64,000 bases of DNA, from NCBI GenBank assembly GCA_900454475.1, contig UGSS01000002.1:2532674-2596673 (forward strand). Reading direction: 5' to 3'. The translations under genes and the position numbers were made by a program. This document shows, piece after piece, positions 1 to 10,661 of the stretch (positions are counted from its first letter, which is position 1; each line of letters opens with the position of its first letter). Source of the stretch: [Pasteurella] mairii. Its GTDB lineage: Bacteria > Pseudomonadota > Gammaproteobacteria > Enterobacterales > Pasteurellaceae. The notes under the pieces were generated by a model, which was given only the letters and a program-made list of their open reading frames with translations, searched no databases and was not told the origin of the DNA.

Positions 1-326
<326 letters not shown>

Positions 327-343
327 TCGTAGAGGAATAGCAA

Positions 344-1051
344 ATGGGTCAAAAAGTACATCCACATGGTATTCGCCTAGGTATTGTTAAGCCTTGGAGC
401 TCTACTTGGTTCGCGAATACACAAGATTTCGCTGATAATTTAGAGGGCGATTTCAAAGTACGTAAATTCTTAAATAAAGAATTGGCGAATGCTTCCGTGT
501 CACGCATCACTATTGAGCGTCCGGCAAAAAGTATTCGTGTCACAATTCACACAGCTCGTCCAGGTATCGTTATCGGTAAAAAAGGCGAAGATGTTGAAAA
601 ATTACGTAACGCAGTAGCAAATATTGCAGGCGTTCCGGCTCAAATCAACATTGCTGAAGTGAAAAAACCTGAATTAGATGCAAAATTAGTTGCAGATAGT
701 ATCGCTTCTCAATTAGAGCGTCGTGTTATGTTCCGTCGTGCGATGAAACGCGCGGTACAAAATGCAATGCGCTTAGGTGCTAAAGGTATCAAAGTTGAAG
801 TAAGCGGTCGTTTAGGTGGTGCAGAGATTGCACGTTCTGAGTGGTATCGTGAAGGTCGTGTACCTCTACATACATTACGTGCGGACATCGATTATAACAC
901 TGCTGAAGCTCATACTACTTACGGCGTTATCGGCGTTAAAGTATGGATCTTCAAAGGTGAAATTCTTGGTGGAATGGCTGCAATTGCACAACAACCGGAA
1001 CAACAACCTGCCGCGCCTAAAAAGGCACCACGCGGTAAAGGTCGTAAATAA
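344..1051 (+). CDS. rpsC: 30S ribosomal protein S3
   Basis: S3 sits at the mRNA entry side of the small subunit and has helicase activity with S4 and S5. The 235-residue product starts M-G-Q-K-V-H-P and carries the KH-domain signature G-I-V-I-G-K-K-G-E around residues 75-85. Its length matches the enterobacterial protein (about 233). A purine-rich AGAGG lies just before the ATG. The C-terminal tail is Q/P/K-rich, as in relatives. It sits between rplV and rplP in the S10 operon with gaps of under 20 bases, so it is cotranscribed. Confidence 0.98.
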   Translation: MGQKVHPHGIRLGIVKPWSSTWFANTQDFADNLEGDFKVRKFLNKELANASVSRITIERPAKSIRVTIHTARPGIVIGKKGEDVEKLRNAVANIAGVPAQINIAEVKKPELDAKLVADSIASQLERRVMFRRAMKRAVQNAMRLGAKGIKVEVSGRLGGAEIARSEWYREGRVPLHTLRADIDYNTAEAHTTYGVIGVKVWIFKGEILGGMAAIAQQPEQQPAAPKKAPRGKGRK

Positions 1052-1064
1052 GGAGAATTGTTAA

Positions 1065-1474
<410 letters not shown>

Positions 1475-1475
<1 letters not shown>

Positions 1476-1666
1476 TGAAAGCTCAAGAACTACGTACAAA
1501 AACTGTTGAAGAGCTGAATGCTGAATTGGTTAACTTGTTAGGTGAGCAATTCAAATTGCGTATGCAAGCAGCCACCGGTCAGCTTCAACAAACCCATCAG
1601 TTAAAACAAGTGCGTCGCAGTATTGCACAAGTGAAAACTGTATTAACCGAGAAGGCGGGTGAGTAA
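1475..1666 (+). CDS. rpmC: 50S ribosomal protein L29
   Basis: L29 is a small helical protein near the exit tunnel, where it contacts trigger factor and SRP. The 63-residue product begins M-K-A-Q-E-L-R and contains the family motif G-E-Q-F-K-L-R-M-Q near residues 23-31. Both ends overlap neighbouring genes by one base (TAATG with rplP upstream and with rpsQ downstream), which is typical of coupled ribosomal genes. Confidence 0.97.
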
Positions 1667-1920
1667 TGACTGATAAAATTCGTACCGTGCAAGGTAAAGT
1701 TGTTAGTGACAAAATGGATAAATCTTTTGTTGTTGCTATTGAACGTAAGGTTAAACACCCACTTTATGGTAAGTTTATCCGTCGTACAACTAAATTACAT
1801 GTACACGATGAAAACAACGAAGCGAAATTAGGTGATGTTGTTGAAATTAGAGAGTGTCGTCCACTTTCTAAAACTAAATCTCACACTTTAGTTCGCGTTG
1901 TTGAAAAAGCAGTAGCTTAA
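1666..1920 (+). CDS. rpsQ: 30S ribosomal protein S17
   Basis: S17 is a primary 16S rRNA-binding protein with an OB fold. The 84-residue product starts M-T-D-K-I-R-T and carries the signature [16 protein letters not shown] near residues 56-71. It is the last gene of the S10 operon here. An intrinsic terminator follows within 20 bases, and the spc operon genes (rplN and onward) that commonly follow in relatives are absent. Confidence 0.98.
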   Translation: MTDKIRTVQGKVVSDKMDKSFVVAIERKVKHPLYGKFIRRTTKLHVHDENNEAKLGDVVEIRECRPLSKTKSHTLVRVVEKAVA

Positions 1921-1939
1921 TCAACAGATTAATCTAATA

Positions 1940-1975
1940 AAAACCCCTAGTATTGTTACTAGGGGTTTTGTTTTG
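1940..1975. terminator. Intrinsic terminator closing the S10 operon
   Basis: A perfect 13-bp stem (1940-1952 pairing with 1957-1969, core CCCCTAGTA/TACTAGGGG) with a 4-base loop is followed by T-rich sequence. The A-run before and T-run after let it work in both directions, so it may also stop transcription from the minus-strand gene at 2072-2761. Confidence 0.9.
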
Positions 1976-2071
1976 GAGATGATATTTTCTCTTTTTCGGT
2001 TTGATGTTTATTCTCGATTTCTTAAGCGAAAATGCGGTTATTTTTGCATGATTTTTGTGTCAGAAAACGGT

Positions 2072-2761
2072 TTATTTTTCCCGATCGTCCACGCCAATCA
2101 GCAGATATTCTCCGTTTTCATTACAAAGGCTGCGGAAACCGACGTTGGTAACTTTAAACGGGGTTTTGTCGCAGAGTGGGAGATAGTCAAAATTATCATG
2201 GTGGTGACCGTGAAATACATGACTGACGCCCATTTTCACTGCCAATGAATTGATAATTTGGAAACCAGATGGATGTGGTTTTGGGGCTTCATGACAGATT
2301 AAAATATCGGCTTTTTGTTGTTCAAGACATTCGATATCTGATGGAAAAATTGATGTGCGATGTCTTAAGGGGATGCCACCGCGCCAGATTTTTTCTTGTG
2401 AACAATATTGACAATAGTGGATGGGATCCAAAAATAAGGGTTTATTCGGCGGCATCCAAATTTGTCCTCGAAAAACGCCGCCAAGTCCGGCAATGCGCTT
2501 GCCTTGAATTTCCACTACGCGACTGTGTAAATTGCGTGTTCTCCATTCCGACCCCCACAAGGATTCAAAAGCAGCGGTGGTTTTACTGTCGTGGTTACCA
2601 TGAATAAACCAGAGATCACAATATTTTGCTAAATTATCTAGTTCATCGGTATTGGTGAGTTGTAAATCGCCAAGTATGATCAGTGCCAAATCCTTCTGAT
2701 TTTTAACAAAGGGATAGAGGTGCGTGTAACTTCCATGCGGGTCACCTGCAAACAAAATCAT
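2072..2761 (-). CDS. Calcineurin-like metallophosphoesterase
   Basis: This is a predicted metal-dependent phosphoesterase of 229 residues. The metal-binding motifs appear in family order: G-D-P-H-G near residue 6, I-L-G-D-L near 30, G-N-H-D near 55, C-H-E-A-P near 160 and the paired-histidine block H-G-H-H-H near 190. The substrate is unknown. It starts 8 bases after the nadR stop on the same strand, so the two genes probably form an operon. The link to NAD metabolism is suggestive only. A nucleotide or cyclic-nucleotide substrate would suit the context but is not shown. Confidence 0.8.
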   Translation of the reverse strand: MILFAGDPHGSYTHLYPFVKNQKDLALIILGDLQLTNTDELDNLAKYCDLWFIHGNHDSKTTAAFESLWGSEWRTRNLHSRVVEIQGKRIAGLGGVFRGQIWMPPNKPLFLDPIHYCQYCSQEKIWRGGIPLRHRTSIFPSDIECLEQQKADILICHEAPKPHPSGFQIINSLAVKMGVSHVFHGHHHDNFDYLPLCDKTPFKVTNVGFRSLCNENGEYLLIGVDDREK

Positions 2762-2769
2762 GCTTTATT

Positions 2770-4373
<1,604 letters not shown>

Positions 4374-4461
4374 AAAAACCTCATATTTCCTTTACATTTT
4401 TATGATTTCTCTATTGTAGTCAATCTTATTATAAATAAAAACATTTTTTCTTCTCTGTAGA

Positions 4462-4489
4462 TTACAAGACCGGAAGTTTTCGCTATAAT
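4462..4489 (+). promoter_or_regulatory. Predicted sigma-70 promoter of ribB
   Basis: A perfect -10 hexamer TATAAT (4484-4489) is preceded after 16 bases by TTACAA, a plausible -35. It lies directly upstream of the FMN riboswitch. Confidence 0.6.
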
Positions 4490-4499
4490 AACGGGAAAT

Positions 4500-4632
4500 T
4501 CTCAGGGCAGGGTGTAATTCCCTACCGGTGGTAAGTCAAATGATAAGCCCACGAGCGTTTACCTTAATGGTAAAGTCAGCAGATTTGGTGTAAATCCAAA
4601 GCCGACAGTGATAGTCTGGATGAAAGAGAATA
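4500..4632 (+). ncRNA. FMN riboswitch (RFN element) upstream of ribB
   Basis: The conserved blocks of the FMN aptamer are present in order: CAGGGTG..AATTCCCTACCGG, AAGCCCACGAGCG, TCAGCAGATTTGGTG..AATCCAAAGCCGACAGT and AGTCTGGATGAAAGAG. FMN binding would lower ribB expression. A short terminator-like hairpin follows, suggesting transcriptional control. Confidence 0.95.
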
Positions 4633-4634
4633 AA

Positions 4635-4668
4635 CAAGTCTTGTTTGCGAGACTTGCACTTTTTATTT
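4635..4668 (+). terminator. Riboswitch expression-platform terminator
   Basis: CAAGTCT (4635-4641) pairs with AGACTTG (4650-4656) and is followed by a T-rich run at 4659-4668. It lies between the FMN aptamer and ribB, as expected for a terminator used when FMN is bound. Confidence 0.75.
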
Positions 4669-4758
4669 TGCTGTTAACTTCATTTCTTAACGGAGAAATA
4701 AAATTTCTCATCGCCCTGATTCTGGTATCTGTCATTAATTTTATATAAGGATTTTACT

Positions 4759-5403
4759 ATGAATCAGTCAGTATTAGCGCCTTTCGGCAATTCAGAACAA
4801 CGGGTTAAAAATGCACTTGAAGCCTTCAAACAAGGAAATGGCATTTTAGTGTTGGATGATGAAGATCGCGAAAACGAAGGGGATCTTATTTTTCCGGCAG
4901 AAACGATTACGCCGGAACAAATGGCAATGTTAATCCGTTATGGTAGCGGGATTGTATGTCTTTGTATTACAGATGAGTTATGTAAGCAATTGGATTTACC
5001 GCCCATGGTGCAGGATAATACCAGCACTAATAAAACCGCATTTACCGTGACTATTGAGGCGGCAAAAGGTGTGACTACCGGCGTTTCTGCGTCTGATCGC
5101 GTGACCACTATTCGTGCCGCTATTGCGGATAGCGCGAAACCGGAGGATTTACATAGACCGGGACACGTATTTCCATTAAGAGCACAAACTGAAGGCGTTC
5201 TTGTTCGTCGCGGTCATACCGAAGCATCTATCGATCTTGCCCGCCTCGCTGGCTACAAACCTGCAGGCGTTATTTGTGAAATTACTAACGACAATGGCTC
5301 CATGGCACGTGCTCCGGAAATCGTTGCGTTTGCCCAAAAATTTGGCTATCCCGTTGTTACTATCGAAGATTTAGTGGCATATCGTTTGAAATATTCGGTT
5401 TGA
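4759..5403 (+). CDS. ribB: 3,4-dihydroxy-2-butanone 4-phosphate synthase
   Basis: RibB converts ribulose 5-phosphate to 3,4-dihydroxy-2-butanone 4-phosphate and formate, supplying the four-carbon unit of riboflavin. The 214-residue product has the acidic metal/substrate motif [11 protein letters not shown] near residues 33-43. It also has the R-x-G-H-T-E-A motif near residues 150-158. The length matches monofunctional RibB, with no GTP cyclohydrolase II domain fused. The start has AAGGA upstream. Expression is expected to be controlled by the FMN riboswitch at 4500-4632. Confidence 0.97.
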   Translation: MNQSVLAPFGNSEQRVKNALEAFKQGNGILVLDDEDRENEGDLIFPAETITPEQMAMLIRYGSGIVCLCITDELCKQLDLPPMVQDNTSTNKTAFTVTIEAAKGVTTGVSASDRVTTIRAAIADSAKPEDLHRPGHVFPLRAQTEGVLVRRGHTEASIDLARLAGYKPAGVICEITNDNGSMARAPEIVAFAQKFGYPVVTIEDLVAYRLKYSV

Positions 5404-5442
5404 TTTTTTACTCAGCCTTACGTTAAGTCGCGAGAATAATTA

Positions 5443-5485
5443 AAATGTCCGTATCTGAATTGGTTTTTATCAGATACGGATGTTT
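5443..5485. terminator. Bidirectional terminator between convergent ribB and araA
   Basis: An 11-bp perfect stem (5448-5458 with 5470-5480, core TCCGTATCTGA/TCAGATACGGA) is extended by A-T pairs on both sides. It sits between the ribB stop and the araA stop, so it can serve both. Confidence 0.8.
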
Positions 5486-5491
5486 GTTGGC

Positions 5492-6979
5492 TTATTTATA
5501 AGCCATTTCATTCCAACGTAATTGGTTTTTGAAATCGCTTAATTTGGTTTCTGCATGAATATGTAAAAATTCAATATCTAGGTATTCGGCGAACATCTGT
5601 AGCATTTCGGCGTCAATATCCAAGCTAAACACACTGTGATGTGCACCGCCGGCAAGTACCCAAGCCTGTGTGCCGATATCAAAATTTGGCTTTAATTTCC
5701 AAAAGGCGTGGCCTACGGGTAATTTAGGCATAGCTTGTGGTTTTTCTACCGCTTCTAAATCAGCAACGATCATTCTAAATCGATTTCCCATATCGACAAT
5801 TGTGGTATTAATAGCGTTGCCACATTTTGAGCTGAAAATCAGGCGAGTAGGATCTTCTTTTCCTCCAATACCAAGTGGTTGAATATCAAGTAACGGTTTA
5901 TCTTCGGCAATTGAGGGACAAACTTCTAACATATGTGCGCCTAGCACTAATTCGTTTTGTTCATCTAGATTGTAGGTGTAGTCTTCCATAAAAGAAGTTC
6001 CTTTTGTTAGACCATAACTCATTACTTTCAATGCTCGGACTAAGGCGGCGGTTTTCCAATCACCTTCTGCACCAAAACCATAACCTTGTTGCATCAAACG
6101 CTGTACAGCTAACCCCGGCAATTGCTTTAATCCATTAAGATTTTCAAAGGTATCGGTGAAGGCATGAAAACCGCCTTCTTCTAAAAAAGTTTTTAAACCG
6201 AGTTCAATCTTGGCACTGTCTAAAAGTGCGGTACGTTTTTCGCCATTTTCTTTAAGACAATCGACTAATTGATAGCTTTTTTCATATTCTGCGACCAATT
6301 GTTGTGCATCTTGTTCGGATACTTGATTGATGTATTCTGCTAATTGATAAACACCATATCCGTTGACACTGTAGCCAAATTTAATTTGTGCTTCAACTTT
6401 ATCGCCTTCAGTAACAGCGACTTCACGCATATTGTCACCAAATCGCGCAATTTTTAAGTGTTTTTGATCGTAAATAGCCGTGCTTACGCGCATCCAACGA
6501 TCCAGTTTTTGTCTTACGCTTTCACTTTGCCAATGTCCTACTAGGATAGTTTTAGGTTTACGTAGCCTTGCGGTAAGAAAACCGAATTCACGATCACCGT
6601 GGGCAGTTTGGTGTAAGTTCATGTAATTCATATCAATTTCATTCCAAGGAATTGTTGGATAAAATTGCGTATGGAATTGTAAGAGAGGTTTGGTTAATTG
6701 TGATAAGCCGGCAATCCACATTTTTGCTGGTGAAAAAGTATGCATCCAAGCCATTATACCGATACAAACATCCGTATTATTGGCAGCTTGGCATAAACGT
6801 AAAATATCATCTGGTGTTGTTGCTAATTCTTTTAATTTTATTTGTACAAAAGGGCGTTGTTGGTTTAGATATTGCGTGACTTGTTGTGCATGTTGTTGGA
6901 CTTGTTTTAGCGCTTCCTCTCCATAGAGATGTTGGCTACCAACCACGAACCACACTTCTAATTTTTTGATAAACTCCAT
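5492..6979 (-). CDS. araA: L-arabinose isomerase
   Basis: AraA converts L-arabinose to L-ribulose in the cytoplasm, the first step of arabinose catabolism. The 495-residue product matches the usual length (about 500). It starts with V-W-F-V-V-G-S-Q-H-L-Y-G and contains W-M-H-T-F-S-P-A-K-M-W near residues 94-104. Conserved H-M-L-E-V-C-P-S lies near residue 350. It is the last gene of the araB-araA pair, 38 bases after the kinase gene. The operon should be activated by AraC through the operator at 8672-8709. No araD (ribulose-phosphate epimerase) follows. Confidence 0.97.
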   Translation of the reverse strand: MEFIKKLEVWFVVGSQHLYGEEALKQVQQHAQQVTQYLNQQRPFVQIKLKELATTPDDILRLCQAANNTDVCIGIMAWMHTFSPAKMWIAGLSQLTKPLLQFHTQFYPTIPWNEIDMNYMNLHQTAHGDREFGFLTARLRKPKTILVGHWQSESVRQKLDRWMRVSTAIYDQKHLKIARFGDNMREVAVTEGDKVEAQIKFGYSVNGYGVYQLAEYINQVSEQDAQQLVAEYEKSYQLVDCLKENGEKRTALLDSAKIELGLKTFLEEGGFHAFTDTFENLNGLKQLPGLAVQRLMQQGYGFGAEGDWKTAALVRALKVMSYGLTKGTSFMEDYTYNLDEQNELVLGAHMLEVCPSIAEDKPLLDIQPLGIGGKEDPTRLIFSSKCGNAINTTIVDMGNRFRMIVADLEAVEKPQAMPKLPVGHAFWKLKPNFDIGTQAWVLAGGAHHSVFSLDIDAEMLQMFAEYLDIEFLHIHAETKLSDFKNQLRWNEMAYK

Positions 6980-7017
6980 TGTCTCATTCCTTCTTTTAAT
7001 TAAAATATCATGATTTC

Positions 7018-8607
7018 CTACCGCACTTTTATTGCTGCTTGTACAACATGTAGTCCATTTTGGTAGTGCTGCATAAATGTTTTATATCCTTTCACCATTT
7101 CTTGTACTGGATAAACGGTAGTGACTTCGGCATTCTGGAAAATATGCTGATCTAAATATTGTTCCAATGACAAATCGTTGGCTTTATGGAGATAACTTGC
7201 GAGCAATGCAATTCCCCAAGCGCCTCCTTCTGTTGCTGTTTCCATGGTTGTTATTGGAATATTTAAAGCAGATGCTAAAATTTTTGAGGCGACATTTTGT
7301 GTTTTAAAAATGCCTCCATGCGCCAAGATTTGTGTGATTTCGACTTTTTCTTGTTGAGTCAGAATGTCCATACCCAATTTCATTGCACCAAAGGCACTAT
7401 ACAATAGTGAACGTATAAGATTGGCGAGGTTGAAAGCACTGTGTGTTGGGTGAATAAGCAACGGACAACCACTAGATAAACCAAGGCTATGTTCACCAGA
7501 ATAAAATCCGTAAGATAGTACTTGTCCACAATCATCATCCCCTTCAAGGGCTTTGCCAAATAGGGTTTCATAAAGTTGTGTAGGGGTGTGCGAAATGTTA
7601 AACGCTGTTAAACATTCGCCAAAAATTTTCACCCATGCATTAATATCGGTGGTGCAATTATTCGCGTGTGCCATAGCAACAGTTTTTCCTGCTGGTGTGG
7701 TCACCATATCTAAATTTTCATAAACTTGTGAGAGATTTTTTTCCAATACAATCATAGCAAAAGCTGAAGTACCGGCAGAAATATTACCAGTTCTGGCTTT
7801 GATACTGTTAGTGGCTATCATTCCAGTTCCAGCATCACCTTCCGGAGGACAAAGCGGGCAGCCTGCTTGAAGATTGCCGCTTGGATCGATTAATCTCGCG
7901 CCTTTTTCAGTTAAGTAACCAGCATTTTCTCCAGCACGTAATACTTTAGGTAAAATATTAGCGATTTTCCATGGATATTGCTTTTTGGCAATTAATTGAT
8001 CAAATTTTTGTAGCATGGATTGATCATAATCACAACTTTGTGAATTGATTGGAAACATACCAGAGGCATCGCCAATTCCTAGTACTTTTTGATCGGTCAA
8101 ACACCAATGTATGTAGCCGGATAATGTTGTGAGGTAGTTAATTTGAGGAAGATGTTCTTCTTCGTTTAAAATGGCTTGGTAAAGATGTGCGATACTCCAG
8201 CGTTGAGGAATATTATGCTGAAAAAGAGCGGTCAATTTTTTGGCAGAATTTTCAGTAATATTATTACGCCAAGTCCGAAATGGGACGAGTAGTTTTTTAT
8301 CGCAGTCAAAAGGCATATACCCGTGCATCATGGCACTAATTCCAATTGCGCTGACTTTTGTGATGGATGTATGATATTTCTGTTGCACGGATTGTGCTAA
8401 ATTTCGATACGCTTCCTGTAAACCCCGCCAAATATCCTCTTCGGAGTAAGTCCAAATTTCATCCACTAATTGATTTTCCCAATCAAACCCACCTGTGGCT
8501 AGAATTGTTCCATTTTTATCAATTAAGACCGCTTTAATCCTGGTTGAGCCAAATTCTATGCCGATGGCAGTTTGTATATTAGCAATTTGTTGTAAGGTAA
8601 AATTCAT
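7018..8607 (-). CDS. araB: FGGY-family sugar kinase, probable L-ribulokinase
   Basis: By context this should phosphorylate the L-ribulose made by AraA. The 529-residue product has the FGGY actin-like ATPase fold. The phosphate-1 motif I-G-I-E-F-G-S-T-R-I-K lies near residues 16-26. A second-domain glycine-rich ATP site appears as H-G-G-I-F-K-T-Q-N around residue 440. It differs in sequence from the 566-residue E. coli AraB as I remember it, and resembles a second ribulokinase/xylulokinase-like lineage, so the exact substrate is inferred from position between araC and araA. An AraC operator pair and a likely promoter lie just upstream. Confidence 0.75.
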   Translation of the reverse strand: MNFTLQQIANIQTAIGIEFGSTRIKAVLIDKNGTILATGGFDWENQLVDEIWTYSEEDIWRGLQEAYRNLAQSVQQKYHTSITKVSAIGISAMMHGYMPFDCDKKLLVPFRTWRNNITENSAKKLTALFQHNIPQRWSIAHLYQAILNEEEHLPQINYLTTLSGYIHWCLTDQKVLGIGDASGMFPINSQSCDYDQSMLQKFDQLIAKKQYPWKIANILPKVLRAGENAGYLTEKGARLIDPSGNLQAGCPLCPPEGDAGTGMIATNSIKARTGNISAGTSAFAMIVLEKNLSQVYENLDMVTTPAGKTVAMAHANNCTTDINAWVKIFGECLTAFNISHTPTQLYETLFGKALEGDDDCGQVLSYGFYSGEHSLGLSSGCPLLIHPTHSAFNLANLIRSLLYSAFGAMKLGMDILTQQEKVEITQILAHGGIFKTQNVASKILASALNIPITTMETATEGGAWGIALLASYLHKANDLSLEQYLDQHIFQNAEVTTVYPVQEMVKGYKTFMQHYQNGLHVVQAAIKVR

Positions 8608-8671
8608 ACTTTTCTCCTATGAGACTTTCAGAATAGTGATGTTAATAGTAATCCTGATTCTTTCGGGATGT

Positions 8672-8709
8672 TAGAGGATAAAATGCTATAAATATGGATA
8701 AAATAGCTA
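8672..8709 (-). promoter_or_regulatory. AraC operator (I1-I2 type) of araBA
   Basis: Read on the minus strand, TAGCTATTTTATCCATA (8709-8693) is followed by TAGCATTTTATCCTCTA (8688-8672). The two TAGC starts are exactly 21 bases apart, as in E. coli araI1-I2, and face araB. A partial CRP site with TGTGA lies at 8722-8737, upstream of I1 as in E. coli araBAD. Confidence 0.8.
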
Positions 8710-8799
8710 CCTTATAATTCTTGTGATGGTTATCCTGTTTTTACTATGATCGAAAAAGGTAAATTCTTTAAAAATGAAATTTTAATTGAATAAAATCAA

Positions 8800-8816
8800 C
8801 CAGATATATTATCTGG
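8800..8816 (-). terminator. Short hairpin at the araC 3' end
   Basis: CCAGATA (8800-8806) can pair with TATCTGG (8810-8816). On the minus strand it is followed by TTGATTTTATT. It overlaps the araC stop and could weakly separate araC from araBA. Confidence 0.4.
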
Positions 8817-9663
8817 AATTACGATATTTTGAAGGGCTTAACCCCGTGTGGCGCTTGAATAAACGAGAAAAATATAATTGGTCATCATAACCTAGTTGTC
8901 TCGCTATATAGTAAATCGGGGCATTTGAGGTATGTAGTAAATGTTGCGCTTTTATCATACGTTGTTCTTCACGCCATTTAATAATACTTGTTCCCATTTG
9001 TTGGCTAAATAAATGCGCAAGCCTTGAAGATGACATATGAATGTGATTCGCAATTTCGATGATACTATAGTTTTTATTTAAATTATCCGTAATATAATGG
9101 CATGTTGCAAGAATACGATGATCAATCATGGTTTGCTTATTTGATGGATCAAGTCTAAAACATTTGATAAGTAGTTGTTCTAATAAGCACATTGACATAT
9201 CTTCTGATAATAAATCATCAGAATTATATTCTTTCTCTATTTGTTGAAATAAACTAAGAATATTTTGATAGATTTCTTCATTAGGAATACGTAAACGTCC
9301 GACATGATTAATGGTATTCGTCCATGCTAACCAATTAAACCACAATCCACGCGGACGAAAGTAAATCCATTGATGGTGCCAGCTTTCACTGTCTTTTGCC
9401 CGATGGTAGTAGTGTGCTGCGTTTGGTGGGAAGAGTAAAAGATCTCCTACATTGCAATCAAATGCATTTTTATCATGAAATATACGACCTTTTCCTTTAA
9501 TCGTGAGATTAATAATATACCCTTTCATGCCATTTGGACGCTTAATGATAAAGTCAAGCTGTTTATCTTTTTCAATTGGAGTACATCCAGCGACTAAATA
9601 AGCATCAAAATTGTAACCAGGAAGTAGCGGATTGGGTTGTTTATTAATCTCACTTCTAGACAT
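8809..9663 (-). CDS. araC: Arabinose-responsive regulator AraC
   Basis: This is an AraC orthologue by sequence. The N-terminal cupin has P-L-L-P-G-Y and G-C-T-P-I-E, then G-D-L-L-L-F-P-P, H-H-Q-W-I-Y-F-R-P-R. The C-terminal part has two helix-turn-helix motifs (residues about 190-280) ending in the family signature D-D-Q-L-Y-F-S-R-L-F-K near residue 260. The 284-residue length is close to the 292 of E. coli. The ATG at 9663 is preferred over an upstream TTG three bases earlier. The start lies 8 bases after the araH stop, so araC can be read with araFGH. This differs from E. coli, where araC diverges from araBAD. Confidence 0.95.
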   Translation of the reverse strand: MSRSEINKQPNPLLPGYNFDAYLVAGCTPIEKDKQLDFIIKRPNGMKGYIINLTIKGKGRIFHDKNAFDCNVGDLLLFPPNAAHYYHRAKDSESWHHQWIYFRPRGLWFNWLAWTNTINHVGRLRIPNEEIYQNILSLFQQIEKEYNSDDLLSEDMSMCLLEQLLIKCFRLDPSNKQTMIDHRILATCHYITDNLNKNYSIIEIANHIHMSSSRLAHLFSQQMGTSIIKWREEQRMIKAQHLLHTSNAPIYYIARQLGYDDQLYFSRLFKRHTGLSPSKYRNSR

Positions 9664-9671
9664 CAAAAAAC

Positions 9672-10646
9672 CTATGCTTTAATAATTTTTTGTTTATATT
9701 TATCAAAAATAACAGCAATAAGCAAAATTAATCCTCTTACGACATATTGTGCAAACGGTGAAATGTTTAATAAATTCATCGCATTTTCAATCGTACCAAG
9801 AATTAGTACCCCAGCAATGATAAAAGATATTTTTGCCACACCACCATTTAATGATACACCTCCCAGTACACAAGCTGAAATTGCTACTAATTCAAATCCA
9901 ATTGATGTCATTGGTTGACCGCTGGTCATTCTCGCTGCAAGAATAATACCGGCTAATGCTGAGATTATGCCTGAAATAATGAATATGATTAATTTAGTTC
10001 TATCAACATTAATCCCCGCTAGGCGAGATGCTTCCTCGTTTCCCCCGATTGCCAACGTATTTCGTCCGTAAGTTGTGCGACTGAGCAAAAATCCAAAAAT
10101 ACCGATACAGATAATTGTAAATAAAATTGGCAAAGGAATACCTAAAAAAGTTTGATAACCTAAGTCAAAGAATGCTTCTGTTGTGATCCCTACTGCTTTA
10201 CCATCAGAAATGATATAGCCGAGTCCGCGCGCAATTTGCATACTGGCTAATGTGGTGATAAGAGAATTAATTTTGAGTTTAGCTATTACAAAACCATTGA
10301 TTAAACCGATTAACGCACCTAATGATAATCCAGCAGTAATACCAAGAAAAATGCTTTGCGTGGAATTTAAGACGACTGCTGTAACGACGCCAGCACAAGC
10401 AATGACAGATGCAACTGAAAGATCGATTTCACCAGCAGCTAGGCAGAATAGCATTCCACAAGCGACCATCCCGCTCATAGAAATAGAGAGCCCTAATCCT
10501 TTCATATTAATGACCGTTGCAAAATTAGGAATAAAAATGCAAGAGCTAATAAAAATAACAAAGAAAATTAGCAGCATGCCATAAGAGTTCCAAATTTTAG
10601 TTAATGGACTTCCTGTGTTTTTTTGAGTTAAATTTGTCGCATTCAT
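9672..10646 (-). CDS. araH: L-arabinose ABC transporter permease AraH
   Basis: AraH is the membrane channel of the high-affinity arabinose importer (RbsC/XylH family). The 324-residue product is almost entirely hydrophobic, with about ten membrane segments, and has the family block A-I-G-G-N-E-E-A-S-R-L-A-G-I near residues 197-210. Family architecture and the araG-araH-araC gene order support the call. It begins 15 bases after araG. The C-terminus V-I-F-D-K-Y-K-Q-K is basic, as expected for a cytoplasmic end. Confidence 0.94.
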   Translation of the reverse strand: MNATNLTQKNTGSPLTKIWNSYGMLLIFFVIFISSCIFIPNFATVINMKGLGLSISMSGMVACGMLFCLAAGEIDLSVASVIACAGVVTAVVLNSTQSIFLGITAGLSLGALIGLINGFVIAKLKINSLITTLASMQIARGLGYIISDGKAVGITTEAFFDLGYQTFLGIPLPILFTIICIGIFGFLLSRTTYGRNTLAIGGNEEASRLAGINVDRTKLIIFIISGIISALAGIILAARMTSGQPMTSIGFELVAISACVLGGVSLNGGVAKISFIIAGVLILGTIENAMNLLNISPFAQYVVRGLILLIAVIFDKYKQKIIKA

Positions 10647-10661
10647 ATTATATCTCCTTAA

